From Glandiceps talaboti (lineage: Eukaryota > Hemichordata > Enteropneusta > Spengelidae), in assembly GCF_964340395.1 (NCBI RefSeq), contig NC_135563.1:17786151-17850150 (forward strand): a DNA stretch of 64,000 nt, in the 5' to 3' direction. Positions 12,732 through 40,495 of this stretch are shown here, piece after piece; within the stretch, counting starts at the first letter, position 1, and each line of letters opens with the position of its first letter. Made by a program: the position numbers and the translations under genes. The notes under the pieces are model-generated. The model did no database searches and was not told where the DNA came from. It saw nothing but the letters and a program-made list of their open reading frames with translations.

Positions 12732-15700
12732 TGTGTGTGTGTATGTGTGTGTGTGCGTGTGAGTGCATGTGTGCGTACATGACTCAAACACATATGCCTA
12801 CAGCAATGTCAACAAGAACATTATTATCAACAAGAAACTAAAAATAAAATGAAATCAATCGTCAAAATGCATTTCTGATGAATGTATATATCATTAACAA
12901 CAGTACATGTTTGTGTTCTAACTTACCTTTACATGTTTATTTTTTGTGTTAAAACCATAAAACCACTCTAGAAAAGAAACAGAGAAAGGATATAAATATA
13001 AATATATAGAAAATATTAGCATAGTTATGATATAGCTCTTTTCCAATGTACACAGATAGGAGTTTGAAAAAGTCATATAGCGTTGTTAAACATAATATGA
13101 ATATTGGTAATCCTGTAATGCCAAAGGAATGGAACTGAGTACAAGAATAGTCAATATAAACTTTCATAAGTTGCTAAAACGCTAAAACTTTAAATAATCG
13201 AAAACAGCAGTACAACTCTTTGAATTAACCAAGAACGCTTTTGACATCTGCCATGAAACATTTATCGGTAAAAGATAATTTTCAAAAAATATCTGGGCCC
13301 ACACTTAAAATATCTACTGTCAAACAGTGCTAAGGATTTCTGGGCCCACACACTTAAGTTAAATATTCACTTTAAAATAGTTCACCAAACTATCTTTATA
13401 AAATGCATTCCCTTGACGAAATAATTTGATGGATTATTATAAATTCATTGAAACTGATATGAATCTCACTGTGACAATAATTTTAATTAGGCATTTTTGT
13501 GTGAACATTTTTAAGGGTTGGGGAGAGTTGGGAAGACACAGTGATGAAATACAACATGGTTTTACGTATAACATGATACACACATTGTGACATAGGAAGT
13601 GTATAGATACATACCATCCCTTTCTTCTAGTATATGCACTGTCTCCCCAACTGCCAAGTTTAAATGATATTTACCGCCATCCTGGATGTTGTAGATGACT
13701 GCAAAAACAAGAATCAAGAATATATGAACAAAAGTAAGGATTAAATTATAGATATAATAAATAAATAAACAGGACACGCGATGTAATTTTATTATTAATG
13801 AGCCTTTCATAATGAATGCTATGATCACTTTACTGTACAAGTACTACCCCCTGCACAGACCTATACCGGCACAACAGCTATATAATTTCTACAAGCATAC
13901 AATTCGGGACTCAATGCTGACAATGTCCCTTTCCTTCTTGTTTAGGGACAATGTCAGAATAGAGTCCTATACTCCATCAGCGAGCAAGACTAATATAGAA
14001 GTATTCTTGTCTCTCTCTTGTAATCAGTGGCTACCAGGATTCTAAAAAGAACTGTATATTTACTGAACTCTATGATATTGTACTATCAAACTTTCACATC
14101 TGATGAAATCCCCTACAACAAATCAACTCAGAAGTTTAACATTACAGAGTAAATACTCAATAAGTAACAATACAGTACTGTTACATAAACAATCATGCCT
14201 CAGCCTGCAATTTCTCTTTCACAGAACAATAAACTTATTATGCACTAGATTGTTGTCGAGTCCTGAAGTGATGAGCGCCCTCTATGGCCAATACACAAAA
14301 CTAAATTTGCATATGAGTGCAATGTAATGTCAAGGACATTGAGTCAGCAATGGGATATATAATATGCACAACCTATAAGCACTCAACCATGTGTGCTTTA
14401 ATTGAGTAACATATATATGTACATCAAACATTGGTGAATGGGGTTCAGTAATTTATTAACAATTGTATCACATGATGTCAGAAGTCAGTAGTGAAACTGT
14501 GTCAGAATACAATAGTTTGTTACATGTAGGCAATAATAAATCAAGGGTCCTCAGTTGATCTTACACAATGTCTGGTCAAAGGAGATTTCCATATTTTAAT
14601 CAAAAGTACACACTGTGAACAATACCCAAATTGTAGTGCCCATATTTCATCTAAGATTTACTCAATAAATGACACTAATTCTAGCTGATACAATCTACGT
14701 GCACTGATACAGCAGGAAAGCAAGCAATAAATAATCATTTTTAAAGCTTACAACTACACTACATCCTCGTCAACCTACCCATATATAACATATATATATA
14801 TATATATGTACATGTTCACATACTTTGCAGAGATACATGTAACATACCCAAGTCTATATACATAATGCCCCAAAATGGTAACTGACGCAGTAAAAGTAAA
14901 TACAAAAAAAATTTTACTTAAACAAATCATTGGTTTCAAAATGGTGGTTTAAATGTAGACATCAGGGTTAGTATCTATTACCCTAGAGAGAACAAGGAAA
15001 TAGAAAATCTGTAAAATATCTTCCCTCCAAAAAATGACGTACATGTACATGCTTAGCTGTCACAATGGTTTCCTTCATGGCTACAGTTACTTCGGAGCCA
15101 TAGGTTGATTTGAATGTCATTTATGTTACATTCATATCAAACTTTCAGTGAAAGAAACCTCCGAGGTGTTAAACTAGCGATGTCAGCCTCAGGTATTTGA
15201 GTCATTTTTGTACCAATATTCATTTATTGCAGATTTATTGTCTGTAGTAAGACTTAGAACTCAACTCTTTTGGAAAAAAAAAAAGACTTAGCACATTGAA
15301 CAATTCAGTGCTCAATTGGATGGAGGCTTATTTGCATAATAATTTGCATATCATTAATGTTATAAATTTGCATAATGATCAGCATATCACATGCATGTCT
15401 TTCAACACTGAAACACACTCTGACTTTTTTATGTTAATTGTATACACACATGTACATTGGGATCAGCCATTTCTTTTCATGTGAAAAGTATTATCATAAT
15501 ATTGTCATTCAAAGATTACGAAAGCTCAAGGGTGGTAGAACACTTTTGAAGCACAGCAGGAACCAGCCAAGCATGGCAACCTGGATGGCAAGGACAGTGT
15601 TAGCACCATGCTTTCTCTACAATGGGGAGATCATTGCAATTTAATAATAGCTATAATCTCACATCAGATGTGTACTGCAATGTGACATATTCATTTTTGT

Positions 15701-18700
15701 ATAACATGTACATGTATACTTACAAATTTTAATGACAAGTCACTGAGGTGAATATATCATCAGCTCATCACAAGCTGTCCTTGTACCCATTTACAGCAGA
15801 AATACACTAACAGTGTACAATTTAATTGCTTTAACATCGCTCAAGCTATTGTACCACATTCATGTATGTTTCATATATAATGCAAATTTGAAAGTGACCA
15901 AGACAGGGAAGTATTACTACATCTTTCAAAGGTACAGTATCCTGCACATATATTTGAATACTGTAAATGGGATTCTATTCACATGAACAATGTACCTGTA
16001 GGCACACATATGGACAGTCTTAGCATATATCACAATTATTTCAAGGCATGAGTCACATCTAACTGTCATGTCTGTCTGCAAACTACACGGAACACATGTA
16101 CATGTACAAGTGTACATATACATGGTTGTATAGTCAGTCAGTCAGTCAGTATGTAGGTTAAGGTAAAACGCCCATCATTCTTCTTTTCTTTTTTTAAAAC
16201 ATTTTTTAAAGTAATGTTGCCATGTTGCTATTTATTCTTTGTTAAACACCGAAGTCAAAATCAGAATTGGAATTAAAATTTACATGTGAAAAACAGAATT
16301 ATAGAAAAAAGTTACCATTATATATAGGCCAATGTCAGATTAGAAAAAAGATAGAAAATATGGTCCACACAATTGAGTGACCCTATGTTATCATTACAGC
16401 TTCAGTGATAATATACATACATTTATAACACTAATGCAAAAACAAGGGATTGAAACCCTGGCTTTAATCCCTACAGCTTCACTGATAGCAGTAATCCAAA
16501 ACCATGGTATTCAGACTTTGGGGTTTAAGGTGTGTGGACTTTTAGGTTTATCCATAAATGACAGTGTGGCAAATACATGTTACATGTTACTGTACCTATT
16601 GTCATGTGTGATCATACTCTTATTAATCACAAATACTGGTCGTGGCGAGTTAGGTTGTAAAGTTAGTCAGTGGGTGGATCTACATTGTACTTGTATAACT
16701 GCTATACATATATCTAGTACATGGATGACTGTATACATTTAAACTGCACTACTTCTACAGAACTTGCATATAATTGTAATATAAAGATACACACTGTACA
16801 TGTAATAGTATACTTGAAACTGAACTATTGTCCAATATATTCTAGTGTACTACAATACAACTGTACTTTGCTCTTCAACTGTCAACATTTAGGTCTTGAA
16901 TCATGAACACATGATACAGCGTACACTTACACAAACACATGTACATAGATATTACTGTATATCTAGGACTGTACATGTATAAACTCTGTGGTGTGTGTTG
17001 TATTTGGCTGCTGAAGGCCGTTTAAAGTTGTGGAATCAATGCATAGGGGCTAGGACGGCCTGATGGTGTTAACCTCCCTACAAAGGTCAGTCACGAACTA
17101 TAATGTATTCTATGGTAATGAGCTCCATACATGGATACCAAGAAATTTACTTCCACTTGATGTTATTTAGTATACACGTAGACACACATGTATGTTTACA
17201 CATTTGTTTTTTGTTCCAAAAATAATTTCAGTCCAATCTGCATATGTGTGTGTGATGTACACATGATGTATGCTATGATGCCCATATCTACCAGTCCTTA
17301 ATCTCATAGCCAAACAACCATGAGTGCCAACCTCTCACAGCCAAAACAAGCATACATTAATATTTCTACAAGTCAGATTACAGTAAAAGTAGTCTCCTTC
17401 CTGATGATGACTGTGTTCCCATTTAAACTATGTTATCTTCACACACTGCAGTGAAGATAACGTGGCGTAAATCAGAATTCTGTGTCAGGAACTAGACTAC
17501 AGTAAACATGACATAGATGAACAACGTACAATAAACATCAGCACACCTGTGAATTCATTAATCACATCAATCAATCTTTTTAAAACAAACAAAATGTACA
17601 CATACCAATACACATTCATAATGTGTGTGTCTATCAGTCTGTCTGTCTGTCTGTCTGTGTCAACATTCAATGCATGTACATCACAAGATGTCAATTTTGC
17701 TTAGTCGTACAATGTACATTTATGCTACAAACATGTAGCATTGAGCAAGCACACACACACATACATTTCCTCCCATATTAGTTTACACATACATATATTC
17801 TATAATTCTGTATCTTTCATTTTTGTATGTGCTGAGAATATTTGACCTCTGGCAATATTGGAAAGTAAGGAGGTCAATTCACAGTTCAATTTTTGTGTCT
17901 GTATAACAATACACTGTGACATGGATGCCACAAAAATCTCATGTGACATACTGTAACTGTGTATGTATGTAAAGTGATACACAACTTGATTTCATGGTTA
18001 ATATCAGTTGGACTCTCTACGCATTGAGTTACTAATGTTGTGTTATTTGATTCCTTCAAGTTATGGAAAGTTTGTAGATTTGAAACCAGCTTTCAATAAT
18101 AAATTTATAATGTTAGTTTTTAAAAGTGCTATCCCACACTGTGCTGAAAGCATGTTACAAATATTACCCCTTGTACAGACCTACATATATATTAACATAA
18201 ATGGTGCAATTTCCTCAACACCCTAGCCCTGGGTACATACACTTCCTTGTTGCCTCTGTAACCATGCATGATTGAATCCTTCACATATCAACTGCTGTAC
18301 TCATGGGTTGGGGTACAACCGTGGTTCAAATCTTGCAAATCAGAAGCACTGAAATGACAAGACTAAATCTGCTAACTTGGTAGATTTTGAACAATCTGCA
18401 CTAACCATTTGACCATCATGACTCTCATCATCACTACATGTACATCATGAAATGTATTTATCACAGTCAGAAAAATAACATAAACAAACTGGCAATACTT
18501 AGTATTGTTTACACTAAAATATGAATGGGTATTATTTTTCGAACTCCCCATACAATGTTATACAATAGCCATATTTGTCGATAAATGCATGACAATCATA
18601 TCACAGCTTTTGTTGTTGTGCTGTACAGTAATCTAATCTACATTTCCTTGTACCCATTATGACAGGGAGACAATCAGAATATTGAATACTTGTCAACCTC

Positions 18701-19516
18701 CTTGACCTGGATGACTTCTACTTCCTAGTCAGTGACAAATAGATGACAGACATCAATTCATGCATCACAACACGATGTATGATCTTTCACAACACCTTGA
18801 GCAATATTAACACTCATAGGCACCTGATTCTATAATTCACATGTAAACATGTACATTTGCTTTTGTGTTGTTTTTAACATACACATAATGTTGGGTGTTT
18901 TTTTCTCTACTAAAGTGTGAGTAGTTTGTCAAAAAATGTGAATGAAAGTTAAACTACACTCATTCAGTATATGAATTTATGATTTACTACATGCATAAAC
19001 ATTTTACAAAGTCACATTGTACACAACAAGCTATTTTGAAGACTGTAAGATACGTCATGCTGTTCTGCCCTCATCAGCCTCCTCTCAGTGGGATGGGTTG
19101 ACTGATGTGTGAGGGCACCCTGTCACGGCGGCGTATCTTACAAACTACCTATTTTGTTATAATTAGCGAAGAAATCTATACAAGAAGTGAAATATCTTGG
19201 CAAAGTTTCTTCTGTATTTATCTAGTGTATAATCTTTTCTTTGTCTGGATTCTACACTGTACTACACACACTTCAAGTGAAACAGATTGAAGTTCTGCCA
19301 ATATCCAGATCAAGCTATTATGTCAAGATTTACAGTAGGAGATAATTACAACTTTATTTACTTGTTTTTCTCTGGATATTCATTAATAATATGTCCCTGA
19401 ATCATTTAGAAATGTACAAAATTGTATGTGCCGTGGACACAACTAGTTCTTCTGAAATATTTCCATGGCTGTCATCAGATATCAATTTATCATATATTCG
19501 TTTCGTACATATATAC

Positions 19517-19548
<32 letters not shown>

Positions 19549-21013
19549 TTATTTATTTATTTGTATATTCTTTGCAACTGTAACTTTGTCTTGTCATGGG
19601 GGAAATAAATATATTCATTAAATTTACTGCCATGAATTTTACTATACACAAATTGAAATACCATTTCAACAATCAGAACAGTGCAGTCAGGAGTGTCTAT
19701 GAAAAACTGCCTAATGTTGTCAGTTGAACAGCTGTTCCCATACATGTAATTGTACATGCACTTTGGTAACATACAATGTATGGTGTTGAGATGCCTCCCT
19801 CCCCCCCCCCCCCCTCATTCTCCCACCATAAGAAGTACATGTGTACTGCGGACGTAACAAATCAGATTGAAAACTATAGTGTACTAGTATATGAAATGAC
19901 AAAGTATTCCTGTAGCTAAAAAGAATTTGCTGTATGTAAACAAAAGTTTCATATCTGTCTTATTGAGCTCATGTCAAGAGTAATTAAATCCAGATTTGCA
20001 ATGATGCATTCAATTGAGCAACGACATATGTAATCACATTTAAGGTAATTGTGCTATTGTACGAATGTTGAATAGATGACTATCAGTATAATAAACACAC
20101 ATTTATATTCAAGTTAGGGAGTTACATGCCAGGTTAACTTTGGGACAAGAATAAGGTTTGGCCCCTTTTAAGACAAATCTGAATTGTGCCTTTCAGTGTC
20201 ACCACAAATGACTGTTTTGCACTCATTCCCTACATTTTAAACATAAAAAATTGAACTTATAACGCTCATTGCTCTTTTAATCATCTGTGACCTTGGTTTA
20301 TTTGTACTGGTGTATGCTCCATAGAAGATTCATACACATATGCATACAAGCTAGAAGTACTAGTGTTAACTTATGTATAATATGAATCGTAACTTCATGG
20401 TTAATCACGTCATCATTCACACTCTTCATACGATATCATAACCGCAGATGAGTGTGCAAATGATGTTGACTCTCACTCGACAGAATCACGTTAATCTAGA
20501 TTAATTGTAGCCACTGAAAATCAAGCAAGGACGATTCATTAATAAAGCACATAGAACGCGTGGATAATTAACATCCTTGGATCCGGTCCATCGCTTTTGA
20601 CAGCGGAGGCCCCGCCACGATTACATGTATACGTACATGCCCTAACTGCGCTTCCGTGTCCGTCTATGTACTGGACACTCCACGAAGATAGAGTTTGTTA
20701 CATACGTCTCAGGTATGGGTCGTACTTTCGAGTTTCAATTATTTTGATAACAAGGCAATTTTTTACAAATGTTTTGTTTTGATCAGTGAAAGTACAAACA
20801 GGAAGTGGAGTTTGGAATAAGGAAGTGTCACAGCCTTACATACGTATTACAGTAATGCTCAGATCTGGGCTAGGCTAAATCGTGCAACACCCTTCTTTTA
20901 CGAGAACGATCTGTGGCGATCGTGGGGACGAGATAACAAAAACAATTATACAGTGGTAACGCATACTTACCTACGCCGAGCTTAGCGTCCGTTGTAGGCA
21001 TCCAACGACTCAT
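7755..21013 (-). CDS. DOCK1/2/5: DOCK1/2/5-type Rac guanine exchange factor, N-terminal 291 aa (3' end outside window)
   Basis: Dedicator-of-cytokinesis proteins work with ELMO in the cytoplasm and at the membrane to load GTP on Rac for cell migration and engulfment. Ten minus-strand exons join in frame (874 nt): 20971-21013, 13615-13698, 12927-12967, 12302-12357, 11563-11662, 10481-10632, 9881-9989, 9112-9254, 8233-8314, 7755-7818. The product starts MSRWMPTTDAKLGV, then an SH3 domain (about residues 14-72, ending GIFPKAFIFIKEA). Next is the helical ELMO-binding region with TTVLREWGSIWKQ and IDYGNRVLDLDLVVRDEDGG, then SLFDPKENKFISENF and DLGSKDLKREKIYLVCQI, just before the C2/DHR-1 domain. 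These blocks match vertebrate DOCK1, DOCK2 and DOCK5 better than DOCK3/4 as I recall them. The last exon ends in phase 1, so the C2 and DHR-2 domains must lie beyond base 1. Which member of the A subfamily it represents cannot be told, as invertebrates usually have one. Confidence 0.95.
8233..8314 (-). CDS. DOCK1/2/5: DOCK exon 9
   Basis: 82 nt encoding ENFVVRWPASGLPNN and DNCKVVFT. The acceptor ag is at 8315-8316 and the donor gtaagt at 8227-8232. It completes the split Ser codon from exon 8 and ends in phase 0. Confidence 0.93.
8597..8862. repeat. interspersed element copy 1, with invertible segment
   Basis: Shares with 10791-11038 the order 'aaaaggg-aacac-actcca', 'acatcacctacaatta-ttgc', 'ttgatcttgtg', 'tttgctgt' and 'aatgaatattcatga'. 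Bases 8810-8852 are in the opposite orientation to the corresponding segment of the other copy. Confidence 0.8.
9112..9254 (-). CDS. DOCK1/2/5: DOCK exon 8
   Basis: 143 nt encoding SYSFLLRLKNFVCSVG and DAELLMSLFDPKENKFI. The acceptor is at 9255-9256 after a pyrimidine tract, and the donor gtgagt at 9106-9111. It starts in phase 0 and leaves 2 nt (AG) for the next exon. Confidence 0.95.
9552..9583. repeat. (GGTTAAA)n short tandem repeat
   Basis: About four and a half copies of a 7-bp unit, inside a fragment related to the 4860-5760 repeat. Confidence 0.9.
9881..9989 (-). CDS. DOCK1/2/5: DOCK exon 7
   Basis: 109 nt encoding VLDLDLVVRDEDGGIVDP and STIAIFKLHDKRRHL. The acceptor is at 9990-9991 and the donor gtaagt at 9875-9880. 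The first base completes the Arg codon of exon 6. Confidence 0.95.
10075..10165. repeat. fragment with 'cgaaatgtcgc' motif
   Basis: On the minus strand this reads 'gatgatggtgatcaaggtga' followed by 'cttatcgaaatgtcgcc'. The same kind of 'TTcGAAAcGTCGg' motif marks short elements at 32113-32212 and 55870-55935. No coding potential. Confidence 0.4.
10481..10632 (-). CDS. DOCK1/2/5: DOCK exon 6
   Basis: 152 nt encoding LLNLRRQIMSGELPEEEL and SKIDYGN, part of the helical region after SH3. The acceptor is at 10633-10634 and the donor gtaaaa at 10475-10480. Starts in phase 0 and leaves 2 nt. Confidence 0.95.
10791..11038. repeat. interspersed element copy 2, with invertible segment
   Basis: Same element as 8597-8862. 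Bases 10992-11037 (atgactcctaagtgc... to ...cagtgtaaaacatct) are the reverse complement of the matching part of copy 1. Confidence 0.8.
11563..11662 (-). CDS. DOCK1/2/5: DOCK exon 5
   Basis: 100 nt encoding ELPIVSEMTTVLREWGSIWK and QCYV, the conserved 'T.LREW..IW.Q.YV' block of DOCK proteins. The acceptor is at 11663-11664 and the donor gtaagt at 11557-11562. Confidence 0.95.
12302..12357 (-). CDS. DOCK1/2/5: DOCK exon 4 (end of SH3)
   Basis: 56 nt encoding GIFPKAFIFIKEATVDNP. The GIFP motif is the last strand of the SH3 fold. The acceptor is at 12358-12359 and the donor gtatgt at 12296-12301. Confidence 0.95.
12680..12779. repeat. (GT)n microsatellite
   Basis: Long, slightly interrupted GT run in DOCK intron 3, between the exons at 12302-12357 and 12927-12967. 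Confidence 0.97.
12927..12967 (-). CDS. DOCK1/2/5: DOCK exon 3 (SH3, second part)
   Basis: 41 nt encoding EWFYGFNTKNKHVK. The acceptor ctag is at 12968-12971 and the donor gtaagt at 12921-12926. It ends in phase 0. Confidence 0.93.
13615..13698 (-). CDS. DOCK1/2/5: DOCK exon 2 (SH3, first part)
   Basis: 84 nt encoding IYNIQDGGKYHLNLAVGETV and HILEERD, the RT-loop half of the SH3 domain. The acceptor is at 13699-13700 and the donor gtatgt at 13609-13614. Confidence 0.95.
17427..17461. repeat. 11-bp perfect hairpin
   Basis: GTTATCTTCAC and GTGAAGATAAC flank an 8-base loop. No associated gene was found; it is intronic in DOCK. Confidence 0.7.
19041..19147. repeat. small fold-back element, copy 2
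   Basis: TGTAAGATACG near 19044 pairs with CGTATCTTACA near 19132. Inside, 'tgccctcatcag' pairs imperfectly with 'ctgatgtgtgagggca', so most of the 107 bp could fold on itself. It is related to 6065-6160. Confidence 0.6.
19518..19562. repeat. (TTTA)n microsatellite
   Basis: Eleven or so tandem TTTA units in DOCK intron 1. Confidence 0.95.
20971..21013 (-). CDS. DOCK1/2/5: DOCK exon 1, start codon
   Basis: Encodes MSRWMPTTDAKLGV and ends with 1 nt that joins exon 2 to give 'VVIYN'. The donor is gtaagt at 20965-20970. Vertebrate DOCK1 starts with a closely similar M-x-RWxPT, so the ATG at 21011-21013 is preferred. An in-frame ATG seven codons upstream (21032-21034) could add MVEFEPK. Confidence 0.9.
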
Positions 21014-21130
21014 TTTCGGTTCAAATTCGACCATTTCTTTCACCGACTTGCTCCCATTGTAAACTAGGCAGCCATGTTTAGAGGGTTAGCCACGTGATAG
21101 CAGATGTCCAATCAGCAATAGTGATGAGGT
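21014..21130 (-). promoter_or_regulatory. DOCK 5' leader and proximal promoter
   Basis: Reading upstream on the minus strand, the leader holds two short upstream ATGs. One is at 21055-21057 (stop after five codons) and one at 21073-21075 (ATG GCT GCC TAG). Further out are a CACGTG E-box at about 21092-21097 and an inverted CCAAT box (ATTGG on the minus strand) near 21109-21113. No TATA box is seen. The transcription start is not known. Confidence 0.45.
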
Positions 21131-22603
21131 CATGACATTACAACATGACCAATATTTCACACTGAGACATTATCATACTGGACTTGTATGACTAAACACG
21201 GAACAGCAGGAAGACCCAGAATCAGAAAACTCATCATATAAAATATCGATATACGCTATTACATTTCCTGACGGAAGAACGAATCCACTTGGAGGTTTTG
21301 ATTACAGTAGGAATAGACTAATAGTATTACCAAAGATTTAACATGTAAATACATGTATGTGTAGGCATGCTCCCCTGTTCAAGCTCGGGCTCCTTGTAGC
21401 CCTGATAGAGTTAGCAGTAAATTAAACCGTATGTAGTGTATATGGTGTATTTACATGTACCACACGTGGGCGAAATCTGGAACTATGCATAAGATCAATA
21501 TTAAAATGGTGCATGGATGTGTTTATTTGTACAGCACTTTTCAAATGAATTAACCCACAGCCTACAAGTGACTCCAGGAAGTGTTAGGTGACCTGTGTTA
21601 CTTGTATGAATTTAAGTTTTTTTTTGAGATCTTTTTTTCTTAAAGACTAGGGATTCAATCCCAGGTTCTCTCATTAGTGTTATTTTATCAGTGGAGCCAT
21701 GGTTTAGCTAGTAGTTCTTGTTCTGGGCCAACTTTTACTACACAGCCTAGCCCTGTATACCAGACAACCCAGTCTTTTCACACCTACATTTGACTCTTAA
21801 TCCAGTCACTGCGTCTTCGTGGTTGTAATGAGATGTATCTGGGTATACACAATATCCTTACATCTTATATACTGACCTGATGATTCTCTGTTCAAAGGGC
21901 GAAAGCTAGACACAGAACTTTTGGAAACTCTTTGAGTTGAGTTTTGTTGAGACCGTCCAGTTATGTTTTGAGTATATAGAATTAGACATATATTTACTTC
22001 GCTTAGGATGTTATGAAGCAATCGAGCAATACGTGCATATATATCTGATCTATCATAGATTTGAAAAGTACAAATTAAATAAACAGGGCTTTCATAAAAG
22101 AGTTGGAAGTTTTGCCCTTTGACACCCGGAGTGAATGACTACTTGCCAAGTACGCAGGAAATGGAAGGCATTAGTTTTTTTTCCAATTTTCCGGCGACCG
22201 ACCCATCTATTTTAAGGTGTAATTTGATTAGAAAACAGAGACTTAACTAAGGCCGATAATCGATTTCTCCACAATTATTATATTTTGATATGAGAGTTTG
22301 TAGAACTTAAACCGATCATGATACAACAGTGATGCATGATGCATGATGTTAGAGTTGATGTACGTGCCAACGAAAACTTGTTGATAATGTCGCCGACAGA
22401 CTGGTATGGTCAAACTAAGGTGCGCCAAACATACACCTTATTTGGTGTACTGAAGGACCAGAAATTACATGACAAAAAGTAACAATGCGTCGTGATATAT
22501 TAGCACAATGACGCCACTTGTTGTGATATACTAGTACATAGAACTTCAAACTTTCCGAGAAAACTGACATAAGTAACCGAAACCGAAATATAAAGCTGAA
22601 CAT

Positions 22604-22778
22604 GAGTGAATGAATGAATGAGTGAGTGAGTGAGTGAGTGAGTGAGTGAGTGAGTGAGTGAGTGAGTGAGTGAGTGAGTGAGTGGGTGGGTGGGTGGGTG
22701 GGAGGGTGGGTGGGTGGGTGGGTGGGTGAGTGAGTGAGTGAGTGAGTGAGTGAGTGAGTGAGTGAGTGAGTGAGTGAG

Positions 22779-22817
<39 letters not shown>

Positions 22818-22921
22818 ATGCATGCATGCATGCATGCATGCATGCATGCATGCATGCATGCATGCATGTATGTATGTATGTATGTATGTATGTATGTATG
22901 TATGTATGTATGTATGTATGT
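22604..22921. repeat. graded tetranucleotide array GAGT-GGGT-GAGT-GCGT-GCAT-GTAT
   Basis: Contiguous in-register blocks run (GAGT)n to about 22683, (GGGT)n to about 22727, (GAGT)n to about 22779, (GCGT)n to about 22816, (GCAT)n to about 22868 and (GTAT)n to 22921. Every junction is a single-base change of the unit. The GGGT block has many GGG runs and is a strong G-quadruplex candidate on the plus strand. Confidence 0.97.
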
Positions 22922-23263
22922 GTTTCGATCTGCCTGTCTGGGTGTGTTCGTATATTTCTATGTGTGTGTGTTTTCTCACGACATATTCCACCCCGATGAT
23001 TACATTTTAATGAGCTCCATGCAAATTTACACATCTGATTCAGTAGCATGCTGTTACAAAAGGATTGCATTCGAACTCAAATGAAAGCGGATAGCGCCCA
23101 TTTTTTTCTGACCAACCATTGCTCATGAGAGTTTACAATATCGTTGCTTAACATTACGTTACTAAAAAGTACACTCTGACTAGAATTCAGGGGCGAATGT
23201 CAGTTCTGATTCTAAACGTATCACTTTTCTTTTCTCATTTTCAAGATATACAAACAAACAAAC

Positions 23264-23354
23264 AAACATACATACATACATACATACATACATACATACA
23301 TACATACATACATACATACATACATACATACATACATACATACATACATACATA
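23264..23354. repeat. (ACAT)n microsatellite
   Basis: About 22 uninterrupted units downstream of the CNG gene, preceded by (AAAC)n. Confidence 0.97.
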
Positions 23355-23421
23355 AACACATACATAAATAAATAAATACAGGAAAGGCATTATATATAAA
23401 CTCATCATATTTTATCTATGC

Positions 23422-23427
23422 TTTATT
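23422..23427 (-). terminator. candidate CNG polyadenylation signal
   Basis: AATAAA on the minus strand, about 350 nt downstream of the long-isoform stop codon. The cleavage site is not known. Confidence 0.4.
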
Positions 23428-23718
23428 TAAAAACATTAAATATCAAAATAATAAACGTCAGTTTATATACAGCGTATACTGTGCAAAATCATCCGATGTA
23501 CCGAGGAAGATTAGTGGTACAGTGCCCTCTTCACTACAGAGTGGGAATACAGACTTCTTTTGTTTTTTGATGTGCTTTATGTATGTATTACAAATTAAAA
23601 TTAACGTTCATAGTCCTCTCAAACCATATCACGGAAAGCACGTAAAATGATATATATTCGAATTGTTAGTATCGCAGTGTCACAAGTCATGGACAAGATC
23701 TGACTATATAACATATAA

Positions 23719-23760
23719 TTCAATTGATTGATCTGTGTATGCCTTTTAAAATCCCAGCGT
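23719..23760 (-). repeat. 42-bp direct repeat, copy in long-isoform 3' UTR
   Basis: Matches 24648-24689 with a single mismatch (core caattgattgatctgtgtat then gccttttaaaatcc). It lies 18 nt past the TGA at 23779-23781. Confidence 0.9.
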
Positions 23761-23778
23761 TCTGTTACGTTCATAGTG

Positions 23779-39631
<15,853 letters not shown>

Positions 39632-39900
39632 CTTGTTCTTCTCAAGTTGAAGTCATAACTACTAATTTATTTTCACCTGAGAGTTCAGTGAGTAACACTG
39701 TATGTCGTGTGCCCCTACACGCATGGAAAGCAATATACAGCCAGCCTTCTGTACCTTATGATACGAAACACTCTACCATTCAGCGTCGGTTGAAGTGACG
39801 GTTGCCCAGGGCAACGTTGAAGCGAAGGAGGAGATTTGTCACATTACCTATTGGTCAGTTTCACTGAGGCACGCCATAAGCGATCGGTGAACGAGTGGAA
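39632..39900 (-). promoter_or_regulatory. CNG 5' leader and promoter region
   Basis: Reads away from the start codon. A CCAAT box (ACCAATAGG on the minus strand) is at about 39847-39856. There is no TATA box in the first 250 bp. The transcription start is not known. Confidence 0.4.
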
Positions 39901-40281
39901 GACATTTGAGCCGAATCTCGAGAGCAAAATAAGCTGTTAAAAGCTTTGCTTGTGAAAACACACGAGCCGAGATCTAAACGTTAGTTTCGCCGCTACACGT
40001 ATAGTCATAACACCCAAGAACAACATACACAGATTGAACTCAACCTGGCCGTATACAGTTACGTACAATGAGGCAGTCGAGAAAGTACGGGTGCCTTTCA
40101 CTGCTCCAGACAATAGGGTTGAGTTACACCGTAAGCACTCAAGTTGTGCCTCAATTTGGTTAAGTTTGAAGATCTACTTGAAATAGTAGACACTGTGTCA
40201 GAAATAGACTAAACTGCCATTTTGGCTGAGATTTAATACCATGGAATTGATGTCATAAACTTGAAATATAAGAACACAAAG

Positions 40282-40286
40282 AATGG

Positions 40287-40349
<63 letters not shown>

Positions 40350-40377
40350 GTCGTCGTCATCGTCATCGTCATCGTCG

Positions 40378-40421
<44 letters not shown>

Positions 40422-40422
40422 G

Positions 40423-40494
<72 letters not shown>

Positions 40495-40495
40495 C
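40282..40495. repeat. (CAT)n trinucleotide array
   Basis: About 70 units with a central CGT-rich block near 40348-40378. Poly-His, Ser, Asp or Met ORFs result in every frame. Confidence 0.98.

Larger units (their letters stand above)
13812..20960. other. DOCK intron 1, no further exons seen
   Basis: About 7.3 kb between exons 1 and 2. It contains decayed copies of the 6505-type repeat (13812-13960, 18095-18250), a fold-back element (19041-19147), (TTTA)n at 19518-19562 and frequent acatgta/tacatgtac words. The 121-aa ORF at 16377-16742 begins inside a dispersed repeat also seen near 9420-9480 and 21650-21700, and it has no splice or family support. Confidence 0.6.
21140..23420. other. intergenic interval between DOCK start and CNG end
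   Basis: No supported exon. It contains a decayed 6505-type repeat (about 21510-21620), the graded tetranucleotide array (22604-22921) and (ACAT)n at 23264-23354. The long ORFs at 22415-23084 are repeat translations. Confidence 0.6.

Noticed and set aside
16377-16742. 121-aa ORF on the plus strand
   Set aside because: It starts inside a dispersed repeat also found near 9420-9480 and 21650-21700, and no recognisable domain is present.
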